From: JAJYTL01 sp046705265
GTDB lineage: Bacteria; Pseudomonadota; Alphaproteobacteria; Ferrovibrionales; Ferrovibrionaceae
Length of the DNA stretch: 40,678 nucleotides
NCBI GenBank assembly: GCA_046705265.1
Contig: JBJKQL010000139.1
Location: forward strand, 1 to 40,678
Reading direction: 5' to 3'
Under the pieces are notes generated by a model. It searched no databases. It saw only the letters and a list, made by a program, of their open reading frames with translations, and was not told the DNA's origin. The translations under genes were made by a program, and so were the position numbers. Positions 28,050 to 37,439 of this stretch are shown one piece after another. Position 1 is the first letter of the stretch. Every line of letters starts with the position of its first letter.

Positions 28050-28628
28050 TCACAAAAGGAACGGGATTAGCATCTTCGTCCGTTTGACGTAGTCGGGGTA
28101 TTGAAGAGGAAACCGCTCACTCATGAGACGTTCCTCGATTTTCGCGCTGTAGAGGAAATAGGCGCCGGCGATTGCGGTGGGGATCAACAACACCAGGGCC
28201 TCGGCGAGCGCCGATCCCAGCATGGCGAGAAAGATCCCGCCATAGATCGGGTGGCGGACATAGGCGTAGGCGCCGCGGGTGACGAGCTCAGGGTCCGCCT
28301 TAAGCGTCATCGGCATGCCCCAGTTGCGGCCAAGGTCCCGGCGGGCCCAAACGGCGAAGGCAAGACCGGCGACGCAATTGGCAACGCCGATACTGCGCAT
28401 CACCGGACTGAGCGGCCCCAGCCAATGCCTTTCCAGATATCCCAAGCGATGCGGGATGATCGAGTGCCGCAGCGCAAAGAGGACGAGGGCCGCGAGCACG
28501 AGGCGGAGAGCAATGCCGAACCATCGTCGACGGCCCTTGATTGGCTTCTTGACGCCGATCGCCGACACCATCCAATAGGCGATGAAGGCAAGCCAGCAGG
28601 CGGCAACGAGGGGATCGAAAATGGTCAT
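28050..28628 (-). CDS. Isoprenylcysteine/phospholipid methyltransferase-like membrane protein
   Basis: A 192-residue integral membrane protein with four to five hydrophobic helices and the C-terminal signature of the ICMT/PEMT family: YAYVRHPIYGGIFLAMLG, then KIEERLMSERFP and YPDYVKRTKMLIPFLL. These form the SAM-binding and catalytic part of such methyltransferases. In bacteria the substrates are mostly unknown, because protein prenylation is absent; a lipid or small hydrophobic acceptor is likely. ATG 28628 is the start. It lies upstream of the amidase on the same strand. Confidence 0.8.
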   Translation of the reverse strand: MTIFDPLVAACWLAFIAYWMVSAIGVKKPIKGRRRWFGIALRLVLAALVLFALRHSIIPHRLGYLERHWLGPLSPVMRSIGVANCVAGLAFAVWARRDLGRNWGMPMTLKADPELVTRGAYAYVRHPIYGGIFLAMLGSALAEALVLLIPTAIAGAYFLYSAKIEERLMSERFPLQYPDYVKRTKMLIPFLL

Positions 28629-28843
28629 TGGCTGTTCCGATTCCGCATCGCTCCGTGGCGGTGATTAAGGTAAGCATGCCTCGCAGCGCCCATCCATCGC
28701 TGTTTCATGGGCGAGCCTGATGCAGCATGCCACCGTCGGGCTGGTCAGGCGGGTGGGACGCGGCATAGAATTGTGGTTAAAACCAGTCTCTCCGCAGGGT
28801 GGCGGCTGAGCCGCCGGCGGGGCGCGTACAGATGGAGGAAGCG

Positions 28844-30352
28844 ATGGCAAACGTGAAGGTGGCGTCGGCTGCGGCCGGCCCAACTGTCCGCAAAGCGCAT
28901 ATGTTGATCGACGGCAAATGGGTGGATGCCGCGGCGGGCGAGGTATTGCCGGTCGAAGATCCCGCGCACCGTCGCGTCGTTGCCGACATCCCGCGCGGCC
29001 GTGCCGCCGATGTTGACCGCGCGGTCAAGGCTGCCGCTGCCGCCTTTCCGGCTTGGAGCCGCGTGGCGCCGCGCGAGCGCGGCCGGCTGTTGCTTCGAAT
29101 CGCCGACGCGATCGAGGCTCGGGTCGAGGAACTGGCGCGCACCATCGCGCTCGAGACCGGCAACGCGCTCCGCACCCAGTCGCGACCCGAGGCGAGGGGC
29201 ACGGTCGACCTGTTCCGCTATTACGGCGGTCTCGGCGGCGAATTGAAGGGCGAGACCGTGCCTCTCGGCGAGCAGGTCCTGAGCTATACCCGACGTGAGC
29301 CTTTGGGCGTGGTTGGCGCCATCATTCCGTGGAACGCGCCCGTGCTCCTTGCCGCGATCAAGATCGCGCCGGCCCTTTGCGCCGGCAACACCATGGTGAT
29401 GAAGGCGGCGGAAGACGCGCCGCTCGGGGTTCTGCTATTGGCGGAAATCTGCCAGGAATTCCTGCCGCCTGGCGTTCTCAACGTGCTGACCGGCCTTGGC
29501 GAGGAGTGCGGAGGGCCACTCGCCCATCATCCAACAGTGCGCAAGCTCTCCTTCACCGGCTCGACAGAGGTGGGCAAGATCGTGATGCGCGCCGCGGCCG
29601 AGCGCATCGTGCCGATTTCGCTCGAGCTTGGCGGCAAAAGTCCGTCCATCGTCTTTCCCGATGCCGACGAGGACTGGGTGGCGGACGGCATCATCTCGGC
29701 GATGCGCTTCACCCGCCAGAGCCAGTCCTGCACAGCCGGTTCGCGCCTGTTTCTACACGATCGGGTTTTTGATTCCTTCCTCGACAAACTGAAGAAGAAA
29801 GTTGCCGGGTTGAAGATCGGCGACCCGTTGGACGAAGCGACCGACATGGGCACCATTATCAACGAGAAGCAATTCCGCAAGGTCTGCCATTACGTCGAGG
29901 AAGGGCTGAACCAGCCCACTGCGCGGCTCGTCATGGGCGGTCTGCCGCCGAAGGAGGGGCCGCTGTCGGAAGGCTATTACGGCATCCCCACCGTCTTCGC
30001 CGACGTTTCGAACGATTGGCGTCTTGCGCGCGAAGAGATATTCGGTCCCGTTTTAGTGGCAATTCGTTGGTCCGACGAGGAAGCCGCCATCCGCATGGCG
30101 AACAGCAGCCACTATGGCCTCGCTGCCTATGTCTGGACCCGCGACATTGGCCGCGCCCTCCGCACGGCGCATGCCATCGAGGCCGGTTGGGTGCAGATCA
30201 ACCAGGGCCTCGGCCAGTTTCCCGGCCATTCCTATGGCGGCTATAAGGAAAGCGGCATTGGCCGAGAATTTTCTCTGGAGGGCATGCTGGACAGCTATAC
30301 CCAGCGTAAAAGCGTCACCGTGAACCTCGCGACACCGCCGGTCGGCGCGTGA
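28844..30352 (+). CDS. Aldehyde dehydrogenase family protein
   Basis: A soluble NAD(P)+-dependent aldehyde dehydrogenase, 502 residues, oxidising an aldehyde to the acid in the cytoplasm. Conserved parts: GAIIPWNAPVLLA for cofactor binding, FTGSTEVGK, general base Glu261 in LELGGKSP, nucleophile Cys296 in QSQSCTAGSR, and EEIFGPVL. ATG 28844 follows a good GGAGGAAGCG site and is preferred over the upstream in-frame start at 28799. It closely follows the usual betaine/phenylacetaldehyde-type ALDH length. It stands alone between the methyltransferase and DUF2794 genes. It could handle aldehydes related to those of the Pao-like enzyme, but that is speculation. Confidence 0.9.
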   Translation: MANVKVASAAAGPTVRKAHMLIDGKWVDAAAGEVLPVEDPAHRRVVADIPRGRAADVDRAVKAAAAAFPAWSRVAPRERGRLLLRIADAIEARVEELARTIALETGNALRTQSRPEARGTVDLFRYYGGLGGELKGETVPLGEQVLSYTRREPLGVVGAIIPWNAPVLLAAIKIAPALCAGNTMVMKAAEDAPLGVLLLAEICQEFLPPGVLNVLTGLGEECGGPLAHHPTVRKLSFTGSTEVGKIVMRAAAERIVPISLELGGKSPSIVFPDADEDWVADGIISAMRFTRQSQSCTAGSRLFLHDRVFDSFLDKLKKKVAGLKIGDPLDEATDMGTIINEKQFRKVCHYVEEGLNQPTARLVMGGLPPKEGPLSEGYYGIPTVFADVSNDWRLAREEIFGPVLVAIRWSDEEAAIRMANSSHYGLAAYVWTRDIGRALRTAHAIEAGWVQINQGLGQFPGHSYGGYKESGIGREFSLEGMLDSYTQRKSVTVNLATPPVGA

Positions 30353-30567
30353 GCGCGCCCCGCGGCGCCCGCCTTGGGCAAGAGCTTAAGGCCGATTTGG
30401 ATCGCATCGGATAGAAGACGCGCCTCTTGGTCTCCTCGCGAATTCGCCGTAGCGCGACCCTCGCTTCCTGTCCGTTGCGCGCGCGGAGCGGTGCATTCTC
30501 GTCGATGCGGATTGACGGCGGCGGGGTGGAAGCGTTCAATGTCATGTAAATACAATGAAAGCGTAGG

Positions 30568-30945
30568 ATGAGCGAGGTCGTCAGTTTCGAAGACTATAGC
30601 CGCTCTGCCCGGTCGGCCCGCGGGGGCCGCCCGGGCAGAGCGACAACCGTATTCTTCGATCGGCGGGAACTGCAGCAGATCTTCGATCTCTACGCCACCA
30701 TGGTTGCGGCCGGCGAATGGCGCGATTACGCAATTTCCTATGATACGGAGGGTTGCTGTTTCGCCGCTTTCCGGCGGGCAAGCGAAATCCCGCTGTTCCG
30801 TATCGTGAAGGCTGCCGCCTCGAAGCAGAACGCCCGCGCCGGCGCCTACAGCATTATCGCCGCCAACGGCCAGATCCTGAAGCGCAGCAGGGATCTCGCC
30901 GCGGCGCTGCACGGCATTTCATTCAGCCGGCCCAAGTTGGTTTAG
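30568..30945 (+). CDS. DUF2794 family protein
   Basis: A 125-residue protein of the alphaproteobacterial DUF2794 family. The pattern is a basic N-terminus, then VFFDRRELQQIFDLYATMV, AAGEWRDYAISY, FRRASEIPLFRIVKA and AYSIIAANGQILKRSRDL. Function unknown. Such proteins are found almost only in Alphaproteobacteria, which supports the taxonomic call for the window. ATG 30568 is preceded by GCGTAGG. Confidence 0.85.
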   Translation: MSEVVSFEDYSRSARSARGGRPGRATTVFFDRRELQQIFDLYATMVAAGEWRDYAISYDTEGCCFAAFRRASEIPLFRIVKAAASKQNARAGAYSIIAANGQILKRSRDLAAALHGISFSRPKLV

Positions 30946-31359
30946 GACCGAAACGGCGGGCCCGCGGAGCTCGGGGCCTCGACATTATGTCAGTCAGCAG
31001 CAGTTAGAGCGCTATCGGGCGGAATTCGATTTCCGTTACACCGAACACACTGTACTTAAGATCACGGATACTGAGCGTGCCGCGAAAGTCCTCAAGGGAT
31101 CGTGGGCAGGCGCCTGACCCTATTGGCGGACTAGTGAGCGGCCGAGCATCTGGGCCTAAGTTCATGCGCGCTCGGTGGCAGGCATTCCTTCGGATGATTA
31201 GCCGCAATATTTAGTGAGAACAAGACTAGAACAACACAAATTGTATGGTATATTAGCGGGGAGGCGACGACCTCGGTCCCTACGTGCCGTGTGCCTGCGG
31301 AGCCAGCACAGGCCGTATCCCCTGCTATCTCGGCTCCTTTAGTGGCGAAAAGAGCCGCT
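30946..31359. other. Stretch without a recognisable gene
   Basis: No supported gene. A more AT-rich patch at about 31200-31260 may hold promoter elements for the small zinc-ribbon ORF. Confidence 0.4.
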
Positions 31360-31656
31360 ATGACCATCTATCCAGCGAAATGTGCAAAGTGCGACCTGCC
31401 GCTTCAGGGGCCGGCTAACCCGCAATCCCACGACATGCTTTCTTGCCCGGCATGCGGGGAAAGTGACAACCTCGAAAATGTCATGCGAGAGATCAGCGAC
31501 CACGCCAGAGAGACGGCGAAGAACGCGATCAGCGCCGTCGTCGATGGCACATTCTGGAGCAAGGACCTCATAAATGGAAGCATGAACCAAAGCCGCCGCG
31601 AGGTGTGCCGCTTTATGATCGACTATGACCGGCATCGCAGCGCAACCACCGGCTGA
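31360..31656 (+). CDS. Small zinc-ribbon hypothetical protein
   Basis: A 98-residue ORF starting MTIYPAKCAKCDLPL and containing a second CPACGE about 23 residues on, the C-x2-C...C-x2-C arrangement of a zinc ribbon. A helical segment follows (NLENVMREISDHARETAK) and a basic C-terminus. I do not recognise a family. The strand choice rests on the Cys spacing, since an open frame also runs on the opposite strand (31339-31773). An upstream in-frame start at 31291 exists, but the Cys motif position favours ATG 31360. Confidence 0.5.
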   Translation: MTIYPAKCAKCDLPLQGPANPQSHDMLSCPACGESDNLENVMREISDHARETAKNAISAVVDGTFWSKDLINGSMNQSRREVCRFMIDYDRHRSATTG

Positions 31657-31838
31657 ATGTCGTCCAATTGGGTCCGCGACCGGCCTTTCCGAACGCGCCC
31701 CTTGCTCGAGGGCCGCTGCTTTAATTTCGACGTAGGGGCCTGGCAACGCTGTCGCCCCTTTTATGATCTCCATTTGCCCGCGGCGCGCCGATCCGTTGCT
31801 GAACTAAAGTGACAACTACCCGCAACAGACAAATAAAG

Positions 31839-31860
31839 AAGGCACCCTTTCGGGTGCCTT
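31839..31860 (-). terminator. Rho-independent terminator for the Bax-inhibitor-1 family gene
   Basis: Perfect nine-base stem AAGGCACCC / GGGTGCCTT with loop TTTC. On the minus strand it is followed by CTTTATTT, so it stops transcripts from the gene ending at 31934. Confidence 0.8.
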
Positions 31861-31933
31861 CGTCATATCAAGCCACAGGGCTCTGCTCTACTTCTCTATT
31901 CGAGACGCCCGGGCGTTCACCCGATGAGCAAGT

Positions 31934-32659
31934 CTAGCGGCGTTGGCCCATGATATTGAGCAGCAGCATGAACAGGTTGATGAAGTCGAGATAGAGCTGA
32001 ACGGCGCTCATCACCGCGCGCTTGGTCATCACCTCGCTCGGTTCGGAGGCGTAGAATTGCGACTTGATGCGCTGCGTGTCGTAGGCGGTCAAGCCGGTAA
32101 ATATCAGCACGCCAAGGAACGAGATCAGGTAGCCAAAGCCGGTGCTATGGAGAAACAGGTTCACCACCATGGCGATGATCAAGCCGATCAGCGCCATGAA
32201 CAGGAAAGAGCCCAACCGGGTCAGGTCCCGTCCCGTGGTATAGCCATAGAGGCTCATCGCACCGAATGTGCCAGCCGTAATGAAGAAGACCTGCGCGACG
32301 CTGCCGAGTCGATAGACGACGAAAATCGTCGAGAGCGAAAGGCCGAAACTGGCGACGAACAGCCAATAAAGCAACTCGACCGTTCGCGCTTGCATGCGGT
32401 TCATCCCGAAGCTCATGACCATGAGGATGCCCAGCGGCAGGAGCATGGCGATGATGCCGAAGCCGGAGCCGAAGATCACCGACATGGCGGTCGGCGATAG
32501 CGCAAGCGCCACCGCGACGATGCCGCTCAGGAGCAACCCTGAGGCCATAATGTTGTAAACGCGCAGCATATACTGGCGGAGCGCCTGATCGACGACGGCG
32601 GTGTCCGCCATGCCGAAGGGGCGGGCTCCGAAGGCGCCTCTCTGTGGGTCGAATGCCAT
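31934..32659 (-). CDS. YccA/Bax-inhibitor-1 family membrane protein
   Basis: A seven-helix inner-membrane protein, 241 residues, with the family pattern DQALRQYMLRVYNIMASGLL at the start, a central region GYTTGRDLTRLGSF, and LTAYDTQRIKSQF followed by AVMSAVQLYLDFINLFMLLL at the end, where the conserved Asp residues thought to sense pH or calcium lie. In E. coli YccA modulates FtsH proteolysis; other members are calcium leak channels. ATG 32659 is chosen over 32695 because GAGGTGATAGGG stands just before it. A strong terminator follows. Confidence 0.88.
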   Translation of the reverse strand: MAFDPQRGAFGARPFGMADTAVVDQALRQYMLRVYNIMASGLLLSGIVAVALALSPTAMSVIFGSGFGIIAMLLPLGILMVMSFGMNRMQARTVELLYWLFVASFGLSLSTIFVVYRLGSVAQVFFITAGTFGAMSLYGYTTGRDLTRLGSFLFMALIGLIIAMVVNLFLHSTGFGYLISFLGVLIFTGLTAYDTQRIKSQFYASEPSEVMTKRAVMSAVQLYLDFINLFMLLLNIMGQRR

Positions 32660-32764
32660 CCCTATCACCTCGAAGTGAACTTCGTACCGCTCCATATTGG
32701 CCTTCGGCTTTGCAAAATCAAGAGAAAGCGAAGCCTTTTCGGGGCTGGAGCGGCGGGAGTCGGA

Positions 32765-35290
32765 TCAATGCGTTTCCCGTAATATTTGTGCCGGCGAGAC
32801 CGACAGGGCCTGCCAAGTGCCAAAAAGACCGCAAATGACCGTAACCAGGACGCTGCCGAGGGCGGTGACAATCAGGGTGCCGGGAAGCGGAATCCAGGGG
32901 GCGTGCAGAAGCCGCGTTACAACCGCGAAGGCGGCGGCCCAGCCGAGCATGCCGGCAATCGCTGCCGTGACCACTCCGATCAAGCTGTATTCCAAAACCT
33001 GGGCGGCAAGCACATCGGTCCGCGTGGCGCCGAGCGCCTTGAGAATGGCTGCTTCCCGGAGGCGCCGGCGCTGGCGCGCCGCGATGGTGCTGCCGAGCAC
33101 CAATACGCCGATGAGAAGGGTGATGACGGCCGCAGCATGCGCGGCGCGCCCGACGGCCGAAATCAGCCGTCCGACCGCAGCCAATACGTTGCGGAGATTG
33201 ATAATCGAAACATTGGCGAAGTGCTCGGTGACCGCTTTGTAGACGCCGGTTTCCTGCGTCGGATCGACGCGGGCGGATGCGAGAAAGGTGTGTGGTGCCT
33301 GATCCAGCGTGCCGGGCGAGAACACCATGACGAAGTTGATGCCGAGCGAATCCCAATCGATGTGGCGCAAGCTTGCAACCTTTGCGGTGACATTTCGCCC
33401 AAGCACATTGACGGTAAGATTGTCGCCAACTTTCAGTCCCAGGCCTTTCGCAATACCGGCATCGACCGAGACGAGCGGCGGCCCTTTATAGCCGGCGGGC
33501 CACCAGTGGCCGGCGACGAGGGCCGAGCCCGGCGGCACCGCGTCGGCATAGGTCAGGCCGCGGTCACCCCTGAGCACCCAGCGGGCATCCGGCGCGGCGT
33601 CGCTTTCCGTGGCCGGCTTACCGTTGATCGCCATGATGCGGCCACGCAGAAGTGGCACTTGTTCGAGCCGGGTCAATCCTGGGGTCGCATGCAGCGCCTG
33701 ATCGAAAGCTGCGACCTGTTGCGGTTGGATGTCGATGAAGAACAGCGAAGGCGCGGTCTTGGGTAGCCTGGTCTCCACCTCGTGGCGGAGATTGCCTTGG
33801 ATCAGCGCGATGGCGACCAAAAGCGCGAAGCCGAGACCGAGCGAAAGCATTACCGCGCCGGTCCCGGCGCCGGGCCGCGAAATATTCGCGAAGGCGATGC
33901 GTAGGGTCGGCTGTTTGAGGCGCGGCAGCCGACGGAGCAGCCCCGAAAGAGCAGCCGCTGCGAGGCGGAATATGATGAAGCATGCCATCACAGCGACGAT
34001 GAAGCCGGCGGCAATGCGGTTTTCGCCGGCGCTCAACACCGCGAGCGCGGCGAGTGCCGCCGCCAAGACTGCAATGACGACGAAAATCGGCGTTCGCGGA
34101 AGCTTGCGGGCCGGCGCGATCAAGTCGCGGAACAGCTGGCCGGCAGATACTTCGCGGATGCGGGCCAGTGGCCAAATCACGAAGATCAGCGCCACCAGGA
34201 AGCCGCAGGCTGCGGCCTCGATCAAAGGCACGGGAAAGAGAAGAACATGGGCTGGTGCCGGCAGCCAGTTCGCCGGCAAGGCGGCAAGGCTGAACGGGAG
34301 GACCGCACCCGCGACAAGGCCGATGGCGATCCCGACCATGGCCAGCGCCAGGACCTGCAAAAGATAGATCTCGAAAATCAGTCGGCTTGAAGCGCCGAGC
34401 GATTTCAGAATCGCGATGGTGACGGTGCGCCGTTCGAGATAGGTTTCGACCGCGTTGCCGACGCCAATGCCGCCGATCAAAAGCATGGTCAGGCCGACGA
34501 GAATGAAGAATCGCGTCGCGCGGTCGATCCAGCGCTTGGTGCCCGGGGCACCGTTGTGGAATGTGTGCACTTCCCATCCGGCGTCAGGGAAGGCGTGATT
34601 GAGCGCCGCGGCAAACGCCGTGGCCGACTTGTTCCGCGGCAGCCGGATGCGGTAGACCCAATGCACAAGGCTCGCTGGATTGATCAGCTTTGTCTCGGGC
34701 AGGCTCTTAAGCCCGACGATGACGCTCGGGCCGAGCGCGAGCCGGCCAGAGACGGCATCTGGCTCGTGGATAATGACGCCGCGGATCAGATAAACGGCAT
34801 CGCCGATCTTTAACGGCTCGCCGATTTTCAGGCCAAGCCGCGCGAGGAGCGAACGGTCGACCACCGCGCCATAGTGGCCCTCGCTTCGAGCCAAGGCGGC
34901 AGCGAGCTTCGTTTTCGGCTTGAGCGCGACGTGGCCGTAGAGAGGATAGCGGTCGTCGATGCCTTTGAGCTCGATCAGGATGTGCTTTGCCTTGGTGCTT
35001 TCCGCTGCCATTGCCGCCATTTCGGCGACAGTTGAGACTTCACCCCGCGCCGCCATCCATTTCACCGCCTTCGCGCTGGCCTGCCGGTGCACCAGACGGA
35101 CTTCGACATCGCCGCCGAGAATTGCGCGGCCGTTGTCTTCAAGTCCGCGCAACAACGCGTTGGCGGTCGAGCCGACGCCGGCAATCGCCGCTACGCCAAG
35201 GGCAAGGCAGATCAGGAAGACGCGAAAGCCGATCAGGCCGTGGTCGAGTTCGCGGCGAGCCAGCCGCCAGGCAAGCGCAAGCTTAGGCAA
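32765..35290 (-). CDS. ybbP: FtsX-type ABC transporter permease (YbbP-like)
   Basis: An 841-residue inner-membrane permease with ten predicted helices in the MacB/FtsX arrangement and two large periplasmic domains, typical of YbbP. Conserved membrane segments start FRVFLICLALGVAAIAG and include LTMLLIGGIGVGNAVETYLERRTVTIAILKSL-type sequence around the first FtsX core and AAVITLLIGVLVLGSTIAA with RRRLREAAILKALG in the second. The TTG start at 35290 lies eight bases inside the ATPase gene, so the two are translationally coupled. With YbbA it forms an ABC complex thought to extract substrate from the inner membrane for the periplasmic esterase encoded divergently. Confidence 0.85.
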   Translation of the reverse strand: MPKLALAWRLARRELDHGLIGFRVFLICLALGVAAIAGVGSTANALLRGLEDNGRAILGGDVEVRLVHRQASAKAVKWMAARGEVSTVAEMAAMAAESTKAKHILIELKGIDDRYPLYGHVALKPKTKLAAALARSEGHYGAVVDRSLLARLGLKIGEPLKIGDAVYLIRGVIIHEPDAVSGRLALGPSVIVGLKSLPETKLINPASLVHWVYRIRLPRNKSATAFAAALNHAFPDAGWEVHTFHNGAPGTKRWIDRATRFFILVGLTMLLIGGIGVGNAVETYLERRTVTIAILKSLGASSRLIFEIYLLQVLALAMVGIAIGLVAGAVLPFSLAALPANWLPAPAHVLLFPVPLIEAAACGFLVALIFVIWPLARIREVSAGQLFRDLIAPARKLPRTPIFVVIAVLAAALAALAVLSAGENRIAAGFIVAVMACFIIFRLAAAALSGLLRRLPRLKQPTLRIAFANISRPGAGTGAVMLSLGLGFALLVAIALIQGNLRHEVETRLPKTAPSLFFIDIQPQQVAAFDQALHATPGLTRLEQVPLLRGRIMAINGKPATESDAAPDARWVLRGDRGLTYADAVPPGSALVAGHWWPAGYKGPPLVSVDAGIAKGLGLKVGDNLTVNVLGRNVTAKVASLRHIDWDSLGINFVMVFSPGTLDQAPHTFLASARVDPTQETGVYKAVTEHFANVSIINLRNVLAAVGRLISAVGRAAHAAAVITLLIGVLVLGSTIAARQRRRLREAAILKALGATRTDVLAAQVLEYSLIGVVTAAIAGMLGWAAAFAVVTRLLHAPWIPLPGTLIVTALGSVLVTVICGLFGTWQALSVSPAQILRETH

Positions 35291-36041
35291 GCCGTGCCCC
35301 GGGTTCCTGCGCCACTTTGCCCTCCGCGGGCCTTAGGGATGCGGCCTCGCTCACTTGGCCGTCGTCCAGATGGACAATCCGGCCGCAGCGGGCTGCGATG
35401 GCGGCGTCGTGTGTGATGAGCACCAGGGTTGTCCCATGCCGGCGCTGGAGAGCGAAGAGAAGATCGATCACCTGACGGCCTGTTTCACGGTCGAGATTGC
35501 CGGTTGGCTCGTCGGCAAGAAGAAGACGCGGCTCAGCGACAACGGCCCGGGCGAGGGCGACGCGCTGCTGTTCGCCACCCGAAAGTTCCGCCGGATAATG
35601 GCCGAGGCGGTTTTCGAGCCCGACGTTGGCGAGTTCCGCTTCGGCTCGGCCAAAGGCGTCGCGGCGACCGTCGAGTTCCAGTGGCAGTGCGACGTTTTCC
35701 AACACCGTCATGGTTGGCACCAGATGGAAGGATTGGAACACGATGCCGAGATTCTCGCGGCGGAAGCGCGCAAGCTGATCCTCGTCGAGACTGCCGAGAT
35801 CGAAGCCGGCGACTTTAACGATGCCGGAATTGGCGGGCTCGAGGCCGGCGATCACCGAAACCATGGTCGACTTGCCCGAGCCCGAAGGGCCCACCACGCC
35901 GACCGTCTCGCCGGGGAAGACCTCAAGATTGAGGCCGCGGAGGATGTTGACGGCACCAGCGCTGCTCAGCAGAGTGAGATGCACGTCCTTGAGAAGGACC
36001 ATCGCCTCCCCGCCGCCGTCAGAACGACCGTTACGCGCCAT
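35283..36041 (-). CDS. ybbA: ABC transporter ATP-binding protein (YbbA-like)
   Basis: The nucleotide-binding subunit of the YbbAP transporter, 252 residues. Walker A GPSGSGKST (51-59), Q-loop IVFQSFHLVPTMTV, signature LSGGEQQRVALARAV, Walker B LLLADEPTGNLD and the switch His in LITHD are all present. This is the LolD/MacB-type family that pairs with FtsX permeases. AAGGGGGAGAATGC before ATG 36041 supports this start over an internal ATG at 36002, whose GGGGAGG lies too close. It is divergent from the tesA-like gene by a short gap, the same arrangement as in E. coli. Confidence 0.9.
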   Translation of the reverse strand: MARNGRSDGGGEAMVLLKDVHLTLLSSAGAVNILRGLNLEVFPGETVGVVGPSGSGKSTMVSVIAGLEPANSGIVKVAGFDLGSLDEDQLARFRRENLGIVFQSFHLVPTMTVLENVALPLELDGRRDAFGRAEAELANVGLENRLGHYPAELSGGEQQRVALARAVVAEPRLLLADEPTGNLDRETGRQVIDLLFALQRRHGTTLVLITHDAAIAARCGRIVHLDDGQVSEAASLRPAEGKVAQEPGARLA

Positions 36042-36060
36042 GCATTCTCCCCCTTGCCGA

Positions 36061-36711
36061 TTGAGCCGTTATCGACATCTCCGGCGGCTTGTCAACGCGA
36101 CAGTTGTCATGTTCGCGCTTTGTGGCTTTTTGTGGAACGCCCTAGCCCGGGCACAAACCGCGCCTGTGATCCTTGCCTTCGGCGACAGCCTGACCTCGGG
36201 CTACGGCCTTCCCAAAGGCGAGTCTTTCCCAGCACAGCTTGAGGCCTATCTGCGCCACCAGGGGGTTGCGGTGCGGGTGGTGAACGGGGGCGTCGCCGGC
36301 GATACCACGGAAGACGGTCGTAATCGCCTCGCCTGGGCTTTGGCCGTCAATCCGCGCTATGTCATTCTCGAACTTGGTGCGAATGACGCTCTGCGCGGCC
36401 TCAACCCGAAGCAGACCAAAGCCAATCTAAGGGCGATTCTCGACGTGCTGCAACGGCGGAAAATTAAGGTGCTGCTCGCTGGTATGAAGGCGCCGGGCAA
36501 CCTCGGGGAAGGTTACGATCGTGCTTTCGACGGCATCTATCCGCAGCTTGCGCGCGAGTATAACGTCGTCTTTTATCGATTTTTTCTCGCCGGCGTGGCA
36601 TTGCACCCGAAGCTGAATCAAAAAGATGGCATTCATCCCAATGCCAGGGGCGTGGCCCGTATCGTCCGCCGCATCGCGCCTTACGTGCGGCGCCTGCTGG
36701 ACCTGAAGTGA
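36061..36711 (+). CDS. tesA: SGNH-type arylesterase/lysophospholipase (TesA-like)
   Basis: A periplasmic GDSL/SGNH hydrolase of the TesA type, cleaving thioesters, aryl esters or lysophospholipids. A signal peptide (basic start SRYRHLRRL, hydrophobic core, ALARAQ at the cleavage region) precedes the block I motif FGDSLTSGYG (Ser43), block III GANDALRG, and the catalytic dyad DGIH (Asp189, His192) near the C-terminus. With TTG 36061 the protein has 216 residues; ATG 36109 would remove the basic leader and leave a weaker signal. The longer open frame up to 35821 overlaps the divergent ybbA gene and is unlikely. The thpR gene follows 40 bases later. Confidence 0.85.
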   Translation: MSRYRHLRRLVNATVVMFALCGFLWNALARAQTAPVILAFGDSLTSGYGLPKGESFPAQLEAYLRHQGVAVRVVNGGVAGDTTEDGRNRLAWALAVNPRYVILELGANDALRGLNPKQTKANLRAILDVLQRRKIKVLLAGMKAPGNLGEGYDRAFDGIYPQLAREYNVVFYRFFLAGVALHPKLNQKDGIHPNARGVARIVRRIAPYVRRLLDLK

Positions 36712-36751
36712 GCACGAAAAGCGCCTTGCGTCGGCAAGAAGAGAAAGCGCC

Positions 36752-37294
36752 GTGATCCGACTTTTTGTCGCCTTGAGCTTGCCGGAAGCAGTACGAAGCG
36801 CCCTCGCGAGCCTTGCCGCCGGCCTTCCGGGCGCCGCTTGGGTGCGGCCGGAGAATTTGCATCTCACCTTGCGTTTCATCGGCAACGTGGATGGTGCGGT
36901 CGGCCGCGATGTCGCCGGCGCGCTCGGCGAGATCGAGGTTCCGCGTTTCGATCTCGCTCTTGATCATCTCGGTCAGTTCGGCCGCGGCAATCGGGTTGAT
37001 ACCCTTTGGGCGGGCATAAGACCGGCGCCTCGGCTCACTCGATTGCAGGGCAAGATCGAAACCGCGCTGATACGGCTTGGGCTCGAGCCAGAATCACGGA
37101 AGTTTCATCCTCATGTCACGTTGGCGCGGCTTAAAGGTGCGCCGTCGCATCGGGTCGCCGATTTTCTCGGCGAGGTCGGGAAAATTTCGACGCAGACTTT
37201 CGCGGTCGATGCCTTCGTACTCTATTCGAGCCAGCTTTCGCGCTCGGGCGCGATTTACCGGGTGGAGGCGGTGTACTCGCTGCGGCCGGAATAG
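36752..37294 (+). CDS. thpR: RNA 2',3'-cyclic phosphodiesterase (2H family)
   Basis: A 180-residue two-histidine phosphoesterase that opens RNA 2',3'-cyclic phosphates, formerly called 2'-5' RNA ligase LigT. Two H-x-T motifs: HLTLRFIG (37-40) and HVTLARLKG (121-124), with the two halves forming the symmetric active site. The start is GTG 36752 with GAAGAGAAAG ahead. It follows the tesA-like gene by 40 bases on the same strand and may be transcribed with it. The family is widespread; in vivo roles are modest and unclear. Confidence 0.9.
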   Translation: MIRLFVALSLPEAVRSALASLAAGLPGAAWVRPENLHLTLRFIGNVDGAVGRDVAGALGEIEVPRFDLALDHLGQFGRGNRVDTLWAGIRPAPRLTRLQGKIETALIRLGLEPESRKFHPHVTLARLKGAPSHRVADFLGEVGKISTQTFAVDAFVLYSSQLSRSGAIYRVEAVYSLRPE

Positions 37295-37357
37295 GACGCT
37301 ACGCCCCCGCTGGACGGACCATGGAGGGTTGCGGATTGCGCCACGATTCAGGTCGGA

Positions 37358-37408
37358 ACAAAGAAAGCGCCTTCCTCGCTCGGCCCGCGGACCGCGCGCG
37401 GAAAGCGC
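37358..37408 (-). terminator. Terminator-like hairpin after the cold-shock gene
   Basis: On the minus strand GCGCTTTCC pairs with GGAAGGCGC (one G-U pair) across a GC-rich 24-base loop that can itself pair, followed by TTTCTTTGTT. It lies just downstream of the cold-shock gene stop at 37440. Confidence 0.55.
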
Positions 37409-37439
37409 ATAGATGTAGAGTAGATGACGCGAACCGGAC

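Noticed and set aside
35821..36060. Longer N-terminus for the tesA-like gene
   Set aside because: It would overlap the divergent ybbA gene by about 220 bases and place the signal peptide inside the protein.
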